From: Myxococcales bacterium
GTDB taxonomy: Bacteria > Myxococcota > Myxococcia > Myxococcales > Myxococcaceae
DNA: 64,000 nucleotides
Assembly (NCBI GenBank): GCA_030681895.1
Contig: JAUXRI010000247.1
Coordinates: 62,001-126,000 of the forward strand
Direction: 5' to 3'
Shown here: positions 36,451 to 45,964 of the stretch, in pieces
Numbering within the stretch: the stretch's first letter is position 1
Layout of the letters: each line of letters opens with the position of its first letter
Position numbers and translations under genes: made by a program
The notes under the pieces: model-generated
What the model was told of the DNA's origin: nothing
The model's database searches: none
What the model saw: only the letters and a program-made list of their open reading frames with translations

Positions 36451-37488
36451 CTACTCGATGCGCCGCTTCTTGTGCGTCCGCGGCCGCGCGTGATCGAGCA
36501 TCGACAGGTAGTCGATGTCCTTCACGGGCGCGGGCGTCATCGGAGCGCCGAGCGACGCCGCGCGCTTGGTGAACGCGGCGATGATGTCGGGCACCGGGCG
36601 CACGGCCTGGAGCATCGCCTGCGGCCCCTGCAGCGCCTCGGACAACCCCTGCGCGACCTGCGCGATCGGCAGCCCACGCCGAATCAGATCCTGCAGCGAG
36701 TTCGACAGCGTGAAGAGGTTGTGACCGGCCGACTGCACCATGTCGACCATCACCTTCAGCACCTGCGGCGCGGTGAGGTGGCCATCGGCCATCAACACCA
36801 GCGCGGCCTGGAAATAGTTGAAGATGGGCACGAGCCGCGGCCCGTAGTGGGCGAACGACGCCGGCGTGGTGAGGCGATCGAGGTTGATGAAGATGCGGCG
36901 CACGGGGTCGGCCTGGGGAATCGACTCCCACACCTTCATCACCTGCGTGATGTCGTCTTCGTAGACCTCGGCCGCCTGGAGCACCTGGTGCACCACCGGC
37001 TCGCTCACGCGCCGCGCGACCATGTCTGCGTAGAGCGAATAGATGAAGGCGTCGGCTTCGGCGTCGTCCCCGAAGAGCACCTCCTCGGCGTCGGCGGGCG
37101 CGAGCGCACGGCTCCGCAGCAGCACCGGGAGCTTGTACCCGACCTGCCCTCGCAGCGCCTTGAAGCGGCCGCGCACCAGGTTCTTCAGGTTGTCCTTCAG
37201 CACCAGCTCGTCGAACTCGACGCCGTCGAGTTTGAGCTTTTCGGCCAGCACGGCGCGCATCTGCGTGGGACTGCCTGACACGATGCACAGGCGCGAATCA
37301 CCGTTGGCGCGCAGCTCCCGAATGAGGGCCGCAGCGCCGGGCACGGCCTTCTTCTCGTGGGCCTTCTGCATGGCCGTGCGCACCAGCTGCCGGAGCGTGT
37401 CGAACTCCGTCTGCAGGTACGTCTTGTCGAGATCCCACCGGTAGATCTTCTTCGGGGGCTTCGGGTCGATGCGGTCGGTGAGGCTCAC
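36451..37488 (-). CDS. HAD-type phosphatase-domain protein (DUF2183/App1-like)
   Basis: The 345-residue product has an N-terminal HAD-like domain. YRWDLDKTYL has the nucleophile-region Asp pair near residue 19, IVSGSPTQM is motif II near 70, and FGDDAEADAFIY is the metal motif near 140. The arrangement resembles the DUF2183/App1 phosphatidate-phosphatase-like group. The C-terminal half is helical and unassigned. It is the last gene of the operon, 54 bases after plsX. The lipid-type phosphatase call fits a neighbour that makes acyl-phosphate for phosphatidic acid, but this is inference. Confidence 0.7.
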   Translation of the reverse strand: MSLTDRIDPKPPKKIYRWDLDKTYLQTEFDTLRQLVRTAMQKAHEKKAVPGAAALIRELRANGDSRLCIVSGSPTQMRAVLAEKLKLDGVEFDELVLKDNLKNLVRGRFKALRGQVGYKLPVLLRSRALAPADAEEVLFGDDAEADAFIYSLYADMVARRVSEPVVHQVLQAAEVYEDDITQVMKVWESIPQADPVRRIFINLDRLTTPASFAHYGPRLVPIFNYFQAALVLMADGHLTAPQVLKVMVDMVQSAGHNLFTLSNSLQDLIRRGLPIAQVAQGLSEALQGPQAMLQAVRPVPDIIAAFTKRAASLGAPMTPAPVKDIDYLSMLDHARPRTHKKRRIE

Positions 37489-37542
37489 GGGGCGTGTGTT
37501 TGTACGCTTTTTCTCCGCGCCCGGGGAGGCTCGCGTGCCGAC

Positions 37543-38580
37543 TTACCGGGGCAGCGCGTCTTGAATCACTTTGACGAGGTCGCTCTTCACGGCCTTCGCG
37601 GCCACCTTGCCGGCGTTGGTGATGGCGCGCGCCTTCGAGCGACCGTGCGCCTTGATGAAGAGCTTGTCGAACCCGAGAATCGGCGCGCCGCCGTACTGCT
37701 CCCAGTCGGTGACTTCCTTGATGCGCTCGATGCCGCTCGACAACATCGCCAGGCCCGCGCGCCAGAGCAGCTTCTCTTTGTACGCGTAGCGGGCCAGCTC
37801 GATGACCGTCTCGCTCACGCCCTCGAGCATCTTGAGGCACACGTTGCCGACGAAGCCGTCACACACCACGACGTCGGCGGTGCCTTTGGGAATGTCGACG
37901 CCTTCGACGTTGCCGATGAAGCGCAGGCCCTTGATGACCGAGAGCTTCTGGTTCGCCTCGACGACGCGCGCCGGGCCCTTGGTGGCCTCCGTGCCGTTCG
38001 ACAGCAGCGCCACCGACGGGTCGGGGTTCTTCGAGATGATGCGGGCGTAGGCCGCGCCCATGACGGCGAAGGCGACGAGATCGTCGGCCGACGCGTCCAC
38101 CGTGGCGCCGACGTCGAGGATCAAGCTGAACGGATCGTTCTTCTCGCCGCGCGAAACGGCCGTCGGGTACACGGTCGCCAGCGCCGCGCGCCGCACGCCG
38201 GGAATCAGTTTGAAGGCCCGCGCACAGGCCAGCACTCCGGCGCCGGTGTTCCCTGCCGACACCATGGCGTCGGCTTCTCCGTCACGAATCAGCTCGGCCG
38301 CGACCAGCACCGAGCACCGGGGCCGCGCGTCGAGCGCCGCTGCGGGCTTCTCGTGCATCGACACGAAGTCGGGCGCGTGGTGCACCGACAGCCGCTCGGC
38401 CGAGTGCTTCACCTGGCTGAGCGCCTGATCGATCAGCGCGCGGTCGCCGACCAGCAACCCGTGCACGTTGGGCGTGTCGAGCGTGAGCTGGGCAGCGCCC
38501 TTCACGACCTCGATGGGGCCGTGATCGCCGCCCATGACGTCGAACGCGATGGTGACGGGCCGCTGCTGCTGCTCGCTCAT
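37543..38580 (-). CDS. plsX: phosphate acyltransferase PlsX
   Basis: PlsX makes acyl-phosphate from acyl-ACP for phosphatidic acid synthesis. The 345 residues match the family: IAFDVMGGDHGP at the start, VSAGNTGA near 108, GTADVVVCDGFVGNVCLK near 235 and GGAPILGF near 300. In most bacteria the gene lies next to rpmF and fabH. Here it follows the GltC-like gene by 27 bases and is followed by a HAD gene, with no fabH in view. Confidence 0.96.
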   Translation of the reverse strand: MSEQQQRPVTIAFDVMGGDHGPIEVVKGAAQLTLDTPNVHGLLVGDRALIDQALSQVKHSAERLSVHHAPDFVSMHEKPAAALDARPRCSVLVAAELIRDGEADAMVSAGNTGAGVLACARAFKLIPGVRRAALATVYPTAVSRGEKNDPFSLILDVGATVDASADDLVAFAVMGAAYARIISKNPDPSVALLSNGTEATKGPARVVEANQKLSVIKGLRFIGNVEGVDIPKGTADVVVCDGFVGNVCLKMLEGVSETVIELARYAYKEKLLWRAGLAMLSSGIERIKEVTDWEQYGGAPILGFDKLFIKAHGRSKARAITNAGKVAAKAVKSDLVKVIQDALPR

Positions 38581-38607
38581 GGGCTGTTCCTGGCGACGGA
38601 GGCTGAA

Positions 38608-40479
38608 CTACTCGCGCAGCTCGGAGCCCGACGAGCGCTCGATGCAGCCCTTGGTCAACGTGTACTGGTACGTGCCCAGCTCGTCGCGCCAGTACTCGCC
38701 GTAGTACGGCCAGTAGAGCTGATCGTCCGACACGGCCTGGGTCTCCTTGTACTTCTTGACCGTCTGCTTCTGACCGCCGGCCTGGAGGAGCTCGGTGAGG
38801 AACTCCTTCTCTTTGTCGGTGGTCTCGAACTTGATGCGCAGGCCGTTCGCGCGGAGCGTCTTGAGCTGGCCGTTCTCGAAGTCGAGCTTCGCCTTGGCCA
38901 TGATGCCGCCCTTCTTGATCAGCTGCTCGCGCTGCGCCTTCATCGACTCGATCAGCGCCTTCGACATGTTCGAGTACTTGAACGCGTCGGAGCGGCTGCC
39001 GAACGAGTCGATCTCACCTTCGAGCTCGCCGATGGAGTCGACCGTCTTCTTCAGGTCCTTGTCGGTGAGCGCGAGGTTCAAGATGCGCTCGAGGATCTCG
39101 TCGACGCTGCCCTTCTTCACCAGGCCCGCCTTGTTCTTCTTGCGCACCTCGTCGAGCACCGTGAAGTACTCGGTGGCTTCCATGTTCTTCTCGACGAGCG
39201 CGTTGAGCTCTTCCTGCACCGGCCCGTAGATGCCCTCGAAGTCTTCGATGATCGAGAGCGCCTCGGTGTACCGGCAGTTCTCGAAGTACACGACGGCCTT
39301 CAAGATGAGCGCCTCGGGGAAGTACTCGTCGCGGAAGAACGGGCTCGAGAGCGTGATGAGGTTGCCGAGCGCCTGCTCGTACTGGCCGATTCGGTAGTTC
39401 GCCCAGCTCGCCTCGAAGAGTGATTCGAGCCACTGGGGGCCGCCGCGCTCCACCTTCTGCAGGTAGAACAACGCGTACCGGTTCTGGCGGGCGCCGTAGT
39501 GCGTGCGAGCCAGCTGCATGAAGGCGAGCTCGCGCAGGTTCTTCAGGTTGCGCGCTTCGGCCGTCTCGCCACGCCCCTCTTCGGAACGGGTCGCGCGAAC
39601 GACTTCCTTCATCGACTCGAGCGCGGCCTCGAGCTTGTTCTCGCGGAAATACGAGAGGCCCTCGAGGTACTTGGCCTTCGGGTAGAACGGGTCGGCCTTG
39701 GGGATCATCAGGCAGAGGCGTTTGACCTCATCGAAGGCCTTGTCGGCCTCGCCCTTGCGCTCGGCATCGTCGAGCGCCTTGCCGTAGACGAAGTTGTACC
39801 GTGCGAGCAGGTAGCGGAACTCGTTGCGGAAGCGCTCGGGGAACTCGAAGTTGGCGTACTTCGCGATCTCGTCGAGCACGACCGTCTCGTTGGTCGTCTT
39901 GCGCGCGATGAAGAACAGCCACTCGAGCGAGCTCTTGAAGAACTTGTTCTTGTCGCTGCCGCGGCCGAGCACCTTCGAGAACATGCCGAGCGACGAGTTG
40001 TAGAGCCCGAGCTTGTAGAGCGACTTGCCGAGCCAGTACTCCGCCTCGATCGTCATGCCAGCCATCTTCGGGTCCTGCGTCATCTCGAAGAACGCAAGCG
40101 CGGCGGGCTCGAACTCGTCGGCCTTGAACTGGTTGATCGCGGCGTCCATCTTCTGGCGGTCGCCGGTCTTGCCCGAGACGTCGACAGCGTCGAACGACAT
40201 CGTCGGCGCGGGCTTGTTCTCGTCGGTGCCCTTGGGCGGCTTCTTCTTCGTCTCGGCCGGCTTCGACAGATCGAGGCCCTCGGCGGGCAACTCGACGTCG
40301 GGCTGGGGCGTCGTCTCGTCGGGCTTCTTCTCGTCGGGGGGCTTCTTCTTCCCGTCGGGCTTCTTCTTGGGCGGCTTCTTCTTCCCGCCGAGGTCGAGGC
40401 CTTCGAAGCTCATCTGGGCGTACGCCGGGACTGCCAGCGACACGCTCACCACCACGCTCAAGGCACGCAGGAGGTTCAC
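38608..40479 (-). CDS. periplasmic TPR protein resembling gliding-motility GltC
   Basis: The product has 623 residues. The signal peptide (LSVVVSVSLAVPAYA) has no lipobox. A Lys/Pro-rich stretch (about 35-100) follows, then a long helical TPR array (for example EFEPAALAFFEMTQDPKMAG, EYWLGKSLYKLGLYNSSLGM, RYTEALSIIEDFEGIYG), and a non-TPR C-terminus ending YWRDELGTYQYTLTKG. GltC of Myxococcus xanthus is a periplasmic TPR protein acting with the barrels GltA and GltB, and two barrel genes lie directly upstream here. Similarity to GltC is from memory of domain layout. The GTG start follows AGGAG by eight bases. Confidence 0.65.
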   Translation of the reverse strand: MNLLRALSVVVSVSLAVPAYAQMSFEGLDLGGKKKPPKKKPDGKKKPPDEKKPDETTPQPDVELPAEGLDLSKPAETKKKPPKGTDENKPAPTMSFDAVDVSGKTGDRQKMDAAINQFKADEFEPAALAFFEMTQDPKMAGMTIEAEYWLGKSLYKLGLYNSSLGMFSKVLGRGSDKNKFFKSSLEWLFFIARKTTNETVVLDEIAKYANFEFPERFRNEFRYLLARYNFVYGKALDDAERKGEADKAFDEVKRLCLMIPKADPFYPKAKYLEGLSYFRENKLEAALESMKEVVRATRSEEGRGETAEARNLKNLRELAFMQLARTHYGARQNRYALFYLQKVERGGPQWLESLFEASWANYRIGQYEQALGNLITLSSPFFRDEYFPEALILKAVVYFENCRYTEALSIIEDFEGIYGPVQEELNALVEKNMEATEYFTVLDEVRKKNKAGLVKKGSVDEILERILNLALTDKDLKKTVDSIGELEGEIDSFGSRSDAFKYSNMSKALIESMKAQREQLIKKGGIMAKAKLDFENGQLKTLRANGLRIKFETTDKEKEFLTELLQAGGQKQTVKKYKETQAVSDDQLYWPYYGEYWRDELGTYQYTLTKGCIERSSGSELRE

Positions 40480-40480
40480 G

Positions 40481-41257
40481 TCACTTCTCCTGAACTGCGG
40501 TGGGGAGGAAGATCGAGAAGCCGAACTCGGCCATCAGCTGGTTGCGCAGCGAGCCGCTGCCCGCGGGGAAGCTGTTCTCGAAGTAGATGGTGTCGCGCAG
40601 CTCGGCCCGAATGGTGAGGAACTTGTTGAGGAAGAACCGGAAGCCGAGGCCCAGGTTGCCGCCTCCGCCGAGTTCGCTCTTGGGGCCGTAGACGACGAGG
40701 GCCGGGCCAGCGATCGCGTACATGTTGAACGACAACACGCGCTCGGCCGACAGCGAGAGCTTTCCGTAGATGGGCGCCCACTGGAAATCGAGGCTCGCCA
40801 GCACGGTGTTGAGGCCGAAGGCGACGTTCTCGGTGACCCGCTGTCCGTTGGAGTCCAGGCGCGTGGTGAGCTCTTCGATCGTCGGGCTGCGGCAGCCGGC
40901 GGCTCTGTTGGTGTCGGCGGCCTCACAGATCTGCGCAGCGCCCGAGATGAGCGAGATGTTGTACCCGCCGCGGAGCGAGAGGCCGATGCTCTCGGTGAAA
41001 TGGTAGGTCAGCGCCGCGCCGAGGAAGACCTTGCTGAAGAAGGCATCGCGCACCGACAGGCCGATGCCCGGCGAGATCTCGAAGCGGCCGTCCATCAGGA
41101 AGACGTGGCCTGACACGGGCGGAATGCGATCACGCAGCGGGCCCGACGAGTCCTTGTCGGTCTCGGAGACGTCGCCTGCTTCTTCTTCCGCCTTCTGTGC
41201 GAAGGCCGGCAGCGCGGCGAGGCTCAGCACCAACCAGAGGGCAGTGAAGGAGCGCAT
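40481..41257 (-). CDS. myxobacterial outer-membrane beta barrel (GltA/GltB-like), second of pair
   Basis: The 258-residue product has a signal peptide (LVLSLAALPAFA), a short acidic linker and about eight strand pairs, such as GRFEISPGIGLSVRDAF, LGAALTYHFTESIGLSLRG and GNLGLGFRFFLNKFLTIRAE, ending in an outer-membrane-type strand FGFSIFLP. It is homologous in layout to the upstream barrel. The ATG overlaps the upstream stop by one base (TGATG), so the two barrels are made together. The link to GltA/GltB rests on gene order with the TPR protein. Confidence 0.7.
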   Translation of the reverse strand: MRSFTALWLVLSLAALPAFAQKAEEEAGDVSETDKDSSGPLRDRIPPVSGHVFLMDGRFEISPGIGLSVRDAFFSKVFLGAALTYHFTESIGLSLRGGYNISLISGAAQICEAADTNRAAGCRSPTIEELTTRLDSNGQRVTENVAFGLNTVLASLDFQWAPIYGKLSLSAERVLSFNMYAIAGPALVVYGPKSELGGGGNLGLGFRFFLNKFLTIRAELRDTIYFENSFPAGSGSLRNQLMAEFGFSIFLPTAVQEK

Positions 41258-42129
41258 CACTCGGCCTCCCGGTAGGTCGACTTGAAGGGAACGAACAACG
41301 ACACGCCGACGGTGAGCATCATCAGGTTCTGGGTCACGCCCTTGGTCGTGCCACGAGGCGTGTCGACGTAGGTGGTGTTGACGATGCCCAGGTTGACGGC
41401 CACGAAGTCCTTCGCGACGAAGCGCAGGCCGAGGCCGAGATCGAAGGCGGGGTTGATGGGGCGTGGCTGATCCATGTTGGCCGGGTCGGGCGTGCCCGTA
41501 CGCTCGGTGAACACGACGCCGCCGCCACCGAGCACGTAGCCGTCGATGTGGAGAATGGAGTTGAGGAACGAGACCTTGCCGTAGAGCGGGCTCCACTCGA
41601 GGTCGGCCATCGCGTTCCAGTAGGGCACCGAGAAGAAGATGCGCGACTGGAGCGTGCGCGTGGCCTGCCGCACGTCGTCGGACGGCAGCGTCTGCATGAT
41701 CGCGAACCGCGCCGCGATGGCGAGCGTGTCAGCCGGGTAGAAGGCCACTCGAATCTGGCCGCCGATGCGCGTGTAGTACGGGTCGTTGACGTTGATGATG
41801 GCGGCCGGCGCGAGCTCGAAGCGGCCGCGCTTGATGTACAGCTTGCGCTGCACGCTCTTGACGCGGTCATCCTGGGTGACGTCGCGCTCGACCGTCGGCT
41901 TGTCAGCCTTCAGCGGCTTTCGATCGTCGTCCTTCGGGGAGCCGGTCTTCGGCGCCGGTTTCTTATCGGGCGCGGTCAGATCGAGCTCGTCCTTGGGCGG
42001 CTCTTTCTTCTCTTCCTTCTTGGGATCTTCAGTGAGGTCGAGGTCGCCAAAGTTCTGGGCGAACACGACGCCTGAAGACAGCGACAGCAGCAGGACCAAC
42101 GCCGCCGCGAAACGTTTTTGAACAGCCAT
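41257..42129 (-). CDS. myxobacterial outer-membrane beta barrel (GltA/GltB-like), first of pair
   Basis: The 290-residue product has a signal peptide (ALVLLLSLSSGVVFAQ) and a charged Lys/Pro/Asp linker of 65 residues, like that of the TPR protein. The barrel strands include GRFELAPAAIINVNDPYY, GGQIRVAFYPADTLAIAAR and FDLGLGLRFVAKDFVAVNLG, ending VGVSLFVPF. It leads the operon that runs through the second barrel, the TPR protein, plsX and the HAD gene. In M. xanthus comparable barrels are part of the gliding machinery. Confidence 0.7.
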   Translation of the reverse strand: MAVQKRFAAALVLLLSLSSGVVFAQNFGDLDLTEDPKKEEKKEPPKDELDLTAPDKKPAPKTGSPKDDDRKPLKADKPTVERDVTQDDRVKSVQRKLYIKRGRFELAPAAIINVNDPYYTRIGGQIRVAFYPADTLAIAARFAIMQTLPSDDVRQATRTLQSRIFFSVPYWNAMADLEWSPLYGKVSFLNSILHIDGYVLGGGGVVFTERTGTPDPANMDQPRPINPAFDLGLGLRFVAKDFVAVNLGIVNTTYVDTPRGTTKGVTQNLMMLTVGVSLFVPFKSTYREAE

Positions 42130-42304
42130 GTTCGTTTGACTCTCCGCGAATTCTCCCGCGCTTTACGCGCCGGGCCCCTTGCCGAAACGAAGCCGGCGCA
42201 CTCTACCCAACGACGAGCGCCTGTGAAGCCTCGATTCCGCGAAGTCGTATGTTACGGTCCCCGCCGTCCGCTCACGGGGCGCTGGACGTCGGAGACGAAA
42301 CGAA

Positions 42305-42823
42305 ATGTCGAAGGCAACACCGGAAGTGAAGCGGCGTGGTCTCTGGCTGGTGTCGGCGGCCCTCGCGACGATGGGGTTCTTCGCCTGTCCTCCGACGGGC
42401 GATCTCAACCGCCCTTGCCAGATGCCGCGTCGAACGGACGCCGGCACCACGTTCCTGACCGAGAAAGAAGTCCGCGCGCGCACGGGCACGGCGTCGAACG
42501 CGACGCGTGACTTTCTGTCGTTCGGCTCCCTCGACTGCGCCGACCTGCTCTGCGTGCGGGACGCGACGTTCACCACCGATGCTGGTGATGACGCGGTGGC
42601 CTTCGGGTACTGCTCCAACCCCTGCGACATCGGCGCGGCCTGCCCCTCGTTCGACCCGGAGTTCGACAAGCGCGGCGATACCCGTCTGAACTGTCGACCC
42701 CTGCTGCTCGACGAGCAGACCCTCGAGGCGATCAACCAGGACCCGCAAGCCCGCAAGTTGATCAACGGGGTCAAGTCGCCGCTGTTCTGTGCCCGCGGGA
42801 GTTCTCCCGACGCCGGCATGTAG
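42305..42823 (+). CDS. small Cys-containing lipoprotein, divergent from the barrel operon
   Basis: The 172-residue product has a hydrophobic N-terminal run and a possible lipobox GFFAC (Phe at -3 is unusual). The mature part has five or six further Cys (CADLLC, CSNPC) and the phrase DAVAFGYCSNPCDIG. Divergent arrangement with the Glt-like operon, and the general look of CglC-type motility lipoproteins, make a motility link possible but unproven. Nothing else is recognisable. Confidence 0.6.
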   Translation: MSKATPEVKRRGLWLVSAALATMGFFACPPTGDLNRPCQMPRRTDAGTTFLTEKEVRARTGTASNATRDFLSFGSLDCADLLCVRDATFTTDAGDDAVAFGYCSNPCDIGAACPSFDPEFDKRGDTRLNCRPLLLDEQTLEAINQDPQARKLINGVKSPLFCARGSSPDAGM

Positions 42824-42992
42824 GTGCATGAAGGGCCTGGGAACCTCGGTCGTTCGTCCGTCCTCCTGTTGGCCGACGACGCTGGCGCGGCAGTCGCAAT
42901 AGATCGTCTGAGTCGCTGGTTCGTAGAACCACAGGCGGCCGGCGGTGTCTGCGCCATCTGAAGTCAGAACCATCGAGAATCCCGGAGGCATC

Positions 42993-44426
42993 ATGAACAG
43001 GACAGGCATCTTCCTCGGCGTCGCAGGGGTGTTGGCGTTGGTGGCGCTCGTGGTCGGGCTGCCTCGGGCAGGCGGAACGACGACCACGCCGCCTGTGGTC
43101 GAGGCGCCGCCCATCGTGAGCCCGCCTCCGTCGACGAGCTCGAACGGCAGCCTCTCGATCACCACCCGGCTCTCGCACCCGTTCGTGATGATCGGAACGA
43201 ACGACGTCTACCTCACTGCCGACATCAAGGCGGTGGAGCAGAAAGGCAGCGGTCGCTCGCCGGTCAACCTCGCGCTCGTGATCGATCGTTCGGGCTCGAT
43301 GAGCGGCTTCAAGCTGAACCAGGCCAAGCAGGCCGCGCGCACGCTCGTCGGGCAGCTGCGATCGGAAGACCGGCTCACCATCGTCCACTACGGCAGCGAC
43401 GTGAAGGCGATGGAGGGCATCTTCGCCACGCCGGAGAACCACGACCGGCTGCTCGCGTACATCGACGGCATCTGGGACGACGGCGGCACCAACATCGGCG
43501 CCGGCCTCAGCACAGGCCGCGACCTGCTGCTGAAGGCGAAGCACGACTTCAAGGTCAACCGCATGGTCCTGATCAGCGATGGCCAGCCGACCGAAGGCAT
43601 CACCGACCACGCGTCGCTCATCAACATCGTGCGCGACGTCCGCCAGTCCGGCATCTCGGTCTCGAGCATCGGCGTGGGCACCGACTTCAACGAGCAGCTG
43701 ATGGAGTCGTTCGCCGAGGTCGGCGCCGGCGCCTACGCCTACCTGCAGGACGCCGCGCAGCTGCAGCAGATCTTCCAGAAGGATCTGAACGCCGCTGGCA
43801 CGCAGGTCGCCCGCAACGTGACCATCACCGTCAAGGTGCCGGCAGGCGCGCGGCTGGTCCGCACGCTCGGCTACACGCCCATCGCGCGCTCGACCTCGGG
43901 CGCCGAAGAGCTCGTCACCATCGCCCTGCCCGACTTCGCGGCCGGTACCAGTGAGCGCGTCGTGCTGCAGCTGTCGGTCGATGGCACCAGCGATGGCGCT
44001 GCGGTCGACGTGAGCCAGCTGACGCTCGCCTACACCGACCTGCTCGCCAGCCAGCCCGTCACCACCAACGCGCTGGTGCGCGCCACCGTGACTGGCAACT
44101 CCTCGGTCGTGCAGCAGAACCAGGACGGCGAGGCGCTCGTCTTCGCCGCTCGCGCGCAGGCTGGCGCGAACACGCAGGCCGCCGTCGACGCGCTCCGCAA
44201 GGGGGACCGCGTGCAGGCCCGGCAGCTCTTCGAGGCGAACAAGAAGATCATCAACGGCTCGGGCAGCGTCGCTGGTGCGCCCTCGGTCGCCGACGACCTT
44301 CAGGAGCAGGACAAGCTGATTCAGGGCCTCGACTCGGCCAACGACGAGGGCTCGATCAACTCGTACTCGAAGGACGCTCGCAAGAAGGCGCGCCTCAACT
44401 TCGGCCTCTTCGGCTCGACCTACTGA
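42993..44426 (+). CDS. von Willebrand factor A domain protein, membrane anchored
   Basis: The 477-residue product has an N-terminal transmembrane segment (GVAGVLALVALVVGL), a Pro/Thr linker and a vWA domain (about 85-270) with an intact metal-ion site: DRSGSMSG near residue 98, GGTNIG near 165 and ISDGQPTEG near 192. A beta domain of about 130 residues follows, and a helical tail. vWA domains bind partner proteins through Mg. GGAGG precedes the ATG by four bases. The next gene follows after 23 bases. Confidence 0.88.
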   Translation: MNRTGIFLGVAGVLALVALVVGLPRAGGTTTTPPVVEAPPIVSPPPSTSSNGSLSITTRLSHPFVMIGTNDVYLTADIKAVEQKGSGRSPVNLALVIDRSGSMSGFKLNQAKQAARTLVGQLRSEDRLTIVHYGSDVKAMEGIFATPENHDRLLAYIDGIWDDGGTNIGAGLSTGRDLLLKAKHDFKVNRMVLISDGQPTEGITDHASLINIVRDVRQSGISVSSIGVGTDFNEQLMESFAEVGAGAYAYLQDAAQLQQIFQKDLNAAGTQVARNVTITVKVPAGARLVRTLGYTPIARSTSGAEELVTIALPDFAAGTSERVVLQLSVDGTSDGAAVDVSQLTLAYTDLLASQPVTTNALVRATVTGNSSVVQQNQDGEALVFAARAQAGANTQAAVDALRKGDRVQARQLFEANKKIINGSGSVAGAPSVADDLQEQDKLIQGLDSANDEGSINSYSKDARKKARLNFGLFGSTY

Positions 44427-44449
44427 ACCCTTCCGGAGACTCACACGCC

Positions 44450-45757
44450 ATGTCATCGACCGCGGTGGTGCAGTTGCAGCAGCGAGACGTCTTCGAGCGG
44501 AACGTCACCCGTTCGCTGCTGGCCGGCGCGGGCGCTGGCGCGGTGGCGTGGCTGACCACGCGGCTCCAGGTGCCGGTGCCGCTCGCGTTTCTGTCGATCG
44601 CGGCGATGGGCCTGGCGTGCGTGCGGGGCGACAAGATCGACCGGCTGCTGTTGATGGGTGCAGCCGTGTTGCTCCCTGCGGTGCCGTGGCTGTTCGGGCT
44701 GACGCAGGGGTGGACGGTGGCGCTCGCCGGAGCCGTCGCCGGTGCGGTCGTCGTGAAGTCGAGGCTCACGGAGTACGGCGAAGAAGGCTCGGTCGGCGCC
44801 TCCCGGCCCGGCGTCGGGCACTACGTCGCCACCGCGGGCGCGACGGCGGGGCTCGCGGTCGCCGGCTTGAAGGTCGCCGAGATCCTCTCTCTGCAGATGA
44901 CCTCTGCGCACACGCCGATGCTCCTCAACGCGGCGGTCAGCGGCACCATCATCGCGCTGTTCGCTGGCCTGGGCTCGCTCGCCTCACACGTCGCGCTCAA
45001 CTCCGACCCCGTCGAGGCCCGCGGTGACGAGGTGTTGCCCCAGCTCGACGGCGAGTTCGCCGATCAGCTGACCAAGGCGCTCGGGCTGTATCGCCAGAGC
45101 GGCAAGCAGCTGGCGGCGCTCCCCCGCGAGCCTGCCCGTGAAGAGCTCGCGCGGACGGTGGGGAAGCTGACGAAGGACGCGATCGAGCTGGCGGCGGAGT
45201 GGGCCGGCGTCGAGTCGCAGCTCCACGACGACGCGCACCGCGATCTCGAGAAGGAGATCGGCGAGCTCACCGAGTCGGCCCGTAAGGCGCGTGACGTCGT
45301 GGCGAAGAGGCAGCTCGAGCTGGCGGCGTCGTCGCTGAAAGAAGAGCTCGAGCGGCTCGGCGAGATGAAGCTCAAGGGTGAGCGCGTGCTGGCCAAGCTC
45401 AAGTCGCAGGTCGCGTTGCTGGAGCGTGCCCGCGTGGCGCTGATCGGCATGCGCAGCTCACACGCGACGGTTCGCGCCGCCGAGATGTCTGCCGTCGCCC
45501 GAAAGCTGAACGCCCTGGCGACCTCGCAAGCCGATGAAGCGAAGCTGGCGCACGCGGTCGCGACCAACGCCGAGATCGCCGCGCTCGAGGCGCAGCACGC
45601 CGACAGCGTCAGCGCGAAGCAGGTGGCCTCGACGAAGGAGCAGCCGGCCGTTGAGCCCGCTCCGGTTGCCGCCGAGCCGCAGCAGGCCGTCGTCCCGGTG
45701 ACCGATCTCTCGGCGACCGACGTGATGCCGATGCCCGACAAGCTGAAGTCGAACTGA
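44450..45757 (+). CDS. membrane protein with long coiled-coil tail
   Basis: The 435-residue product has about five hydrophobic helices in its first 185 residues (SLLAGAGAGAVAWL, LAFLSIAAMGLACV, AVAGAVVVK, LLNAAVSGTIIALFAGLG). A coiled-coil region at about 205-385 follows (ESARKARDVVAKRQLELAAS, KLKSQVALLERARVALIGM), then a Pro/Val-rich tail. No family is recognised. It shares a transcript with the vWA gene and may be its membrane scaffold. Confidence 0.65.
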   Translation: MSSTAVVQLQQRDVFERNVTRSLLAGAGAGAVAWLTTRLQVPVPLAFLSIAAMGLACVRGDKIDRLLLMGAAVLLPAVPWLFGLTQGWTVALAGAVAGAVVVKSRLTEYGEEGSVGASRPGVGHYVATAGATAGLAVAGLKVAEILSLQMTSAHTPMLLNAAVSGTIIALFAGLGSLASHVALNSDPVEARGDEVLPQLDGEFADQLTKALGLYRQSGKQLAALPREPAREELARTVGKLTKDAIELAAEWAGVESQLHDDAHRDLEKEIGELTESARKARDVVAKRQLELAASSLKEELERLGEMKLKGERVLAKLKSQVALLERARVALIGMRSSHATVRAAEMSAVARKLNALATSQADEAKLAHAVATNAEIAALEAQHADSVSAKQVASTKEQPAVEPAPVAAEPQQAVVPVTDLSATDVMPMPDKLKSN

Positions 45758-45924
45758 CGCTCGCTCTCCGCGGCAGTCCCTCTCGCCCTCGACCGACGCT
45801 ATCGCGTCGATCAGGCGCGCGATGCAGCCGTTGTGAGTCGGCAGACCTCGCCCATTCCCTGCTGTGTCTGGCGCGTCGCTTTCGGTCGTCGCCGCTCGTC
45901 GGACCGTCGAGTCGCTGTGTTCAG

Positions 45925-45959
45925 GCTGCCAGCCTCGCAAGGCTCATCCACGAGGCAGC
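45925..45959. other. nested inverted repeat between convergent genes
   Basis: AGCCT-CGCA-AGGCT forms a short hairpin inside an outer GCTGCC/GGCAGC pair, in the 207-base gap between the coiled-coil gene (ends 45757) and the DUF192 gene (ends 45965). No T-tract follows on either strand. It may help end both transcripts; otherwise the gap looks empty. Confidence 0.35.
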
Positions 45960-45964
45960 AGACC

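Noticed and set aside
37357-39423. 688-codon plus-strand frame opposite plsX and the GltC-like gene
   Set aside because: It is antisense to plsX, whose identity is certain, and is made of Arg, Leu, Val and Asp without motifs.
42305-42823. Naming the lipoprotein CglC
   Set aside because: Only general features (Cys pairs, divergent from Glt-like operon) support it; an alignment would be needed.
42771-44456. 561-codon minus-strand frame opposite the vWA gene
   Set aside because: The vWA gene has an intact MIDAS motif and ribosome site; the opposing frame has none.
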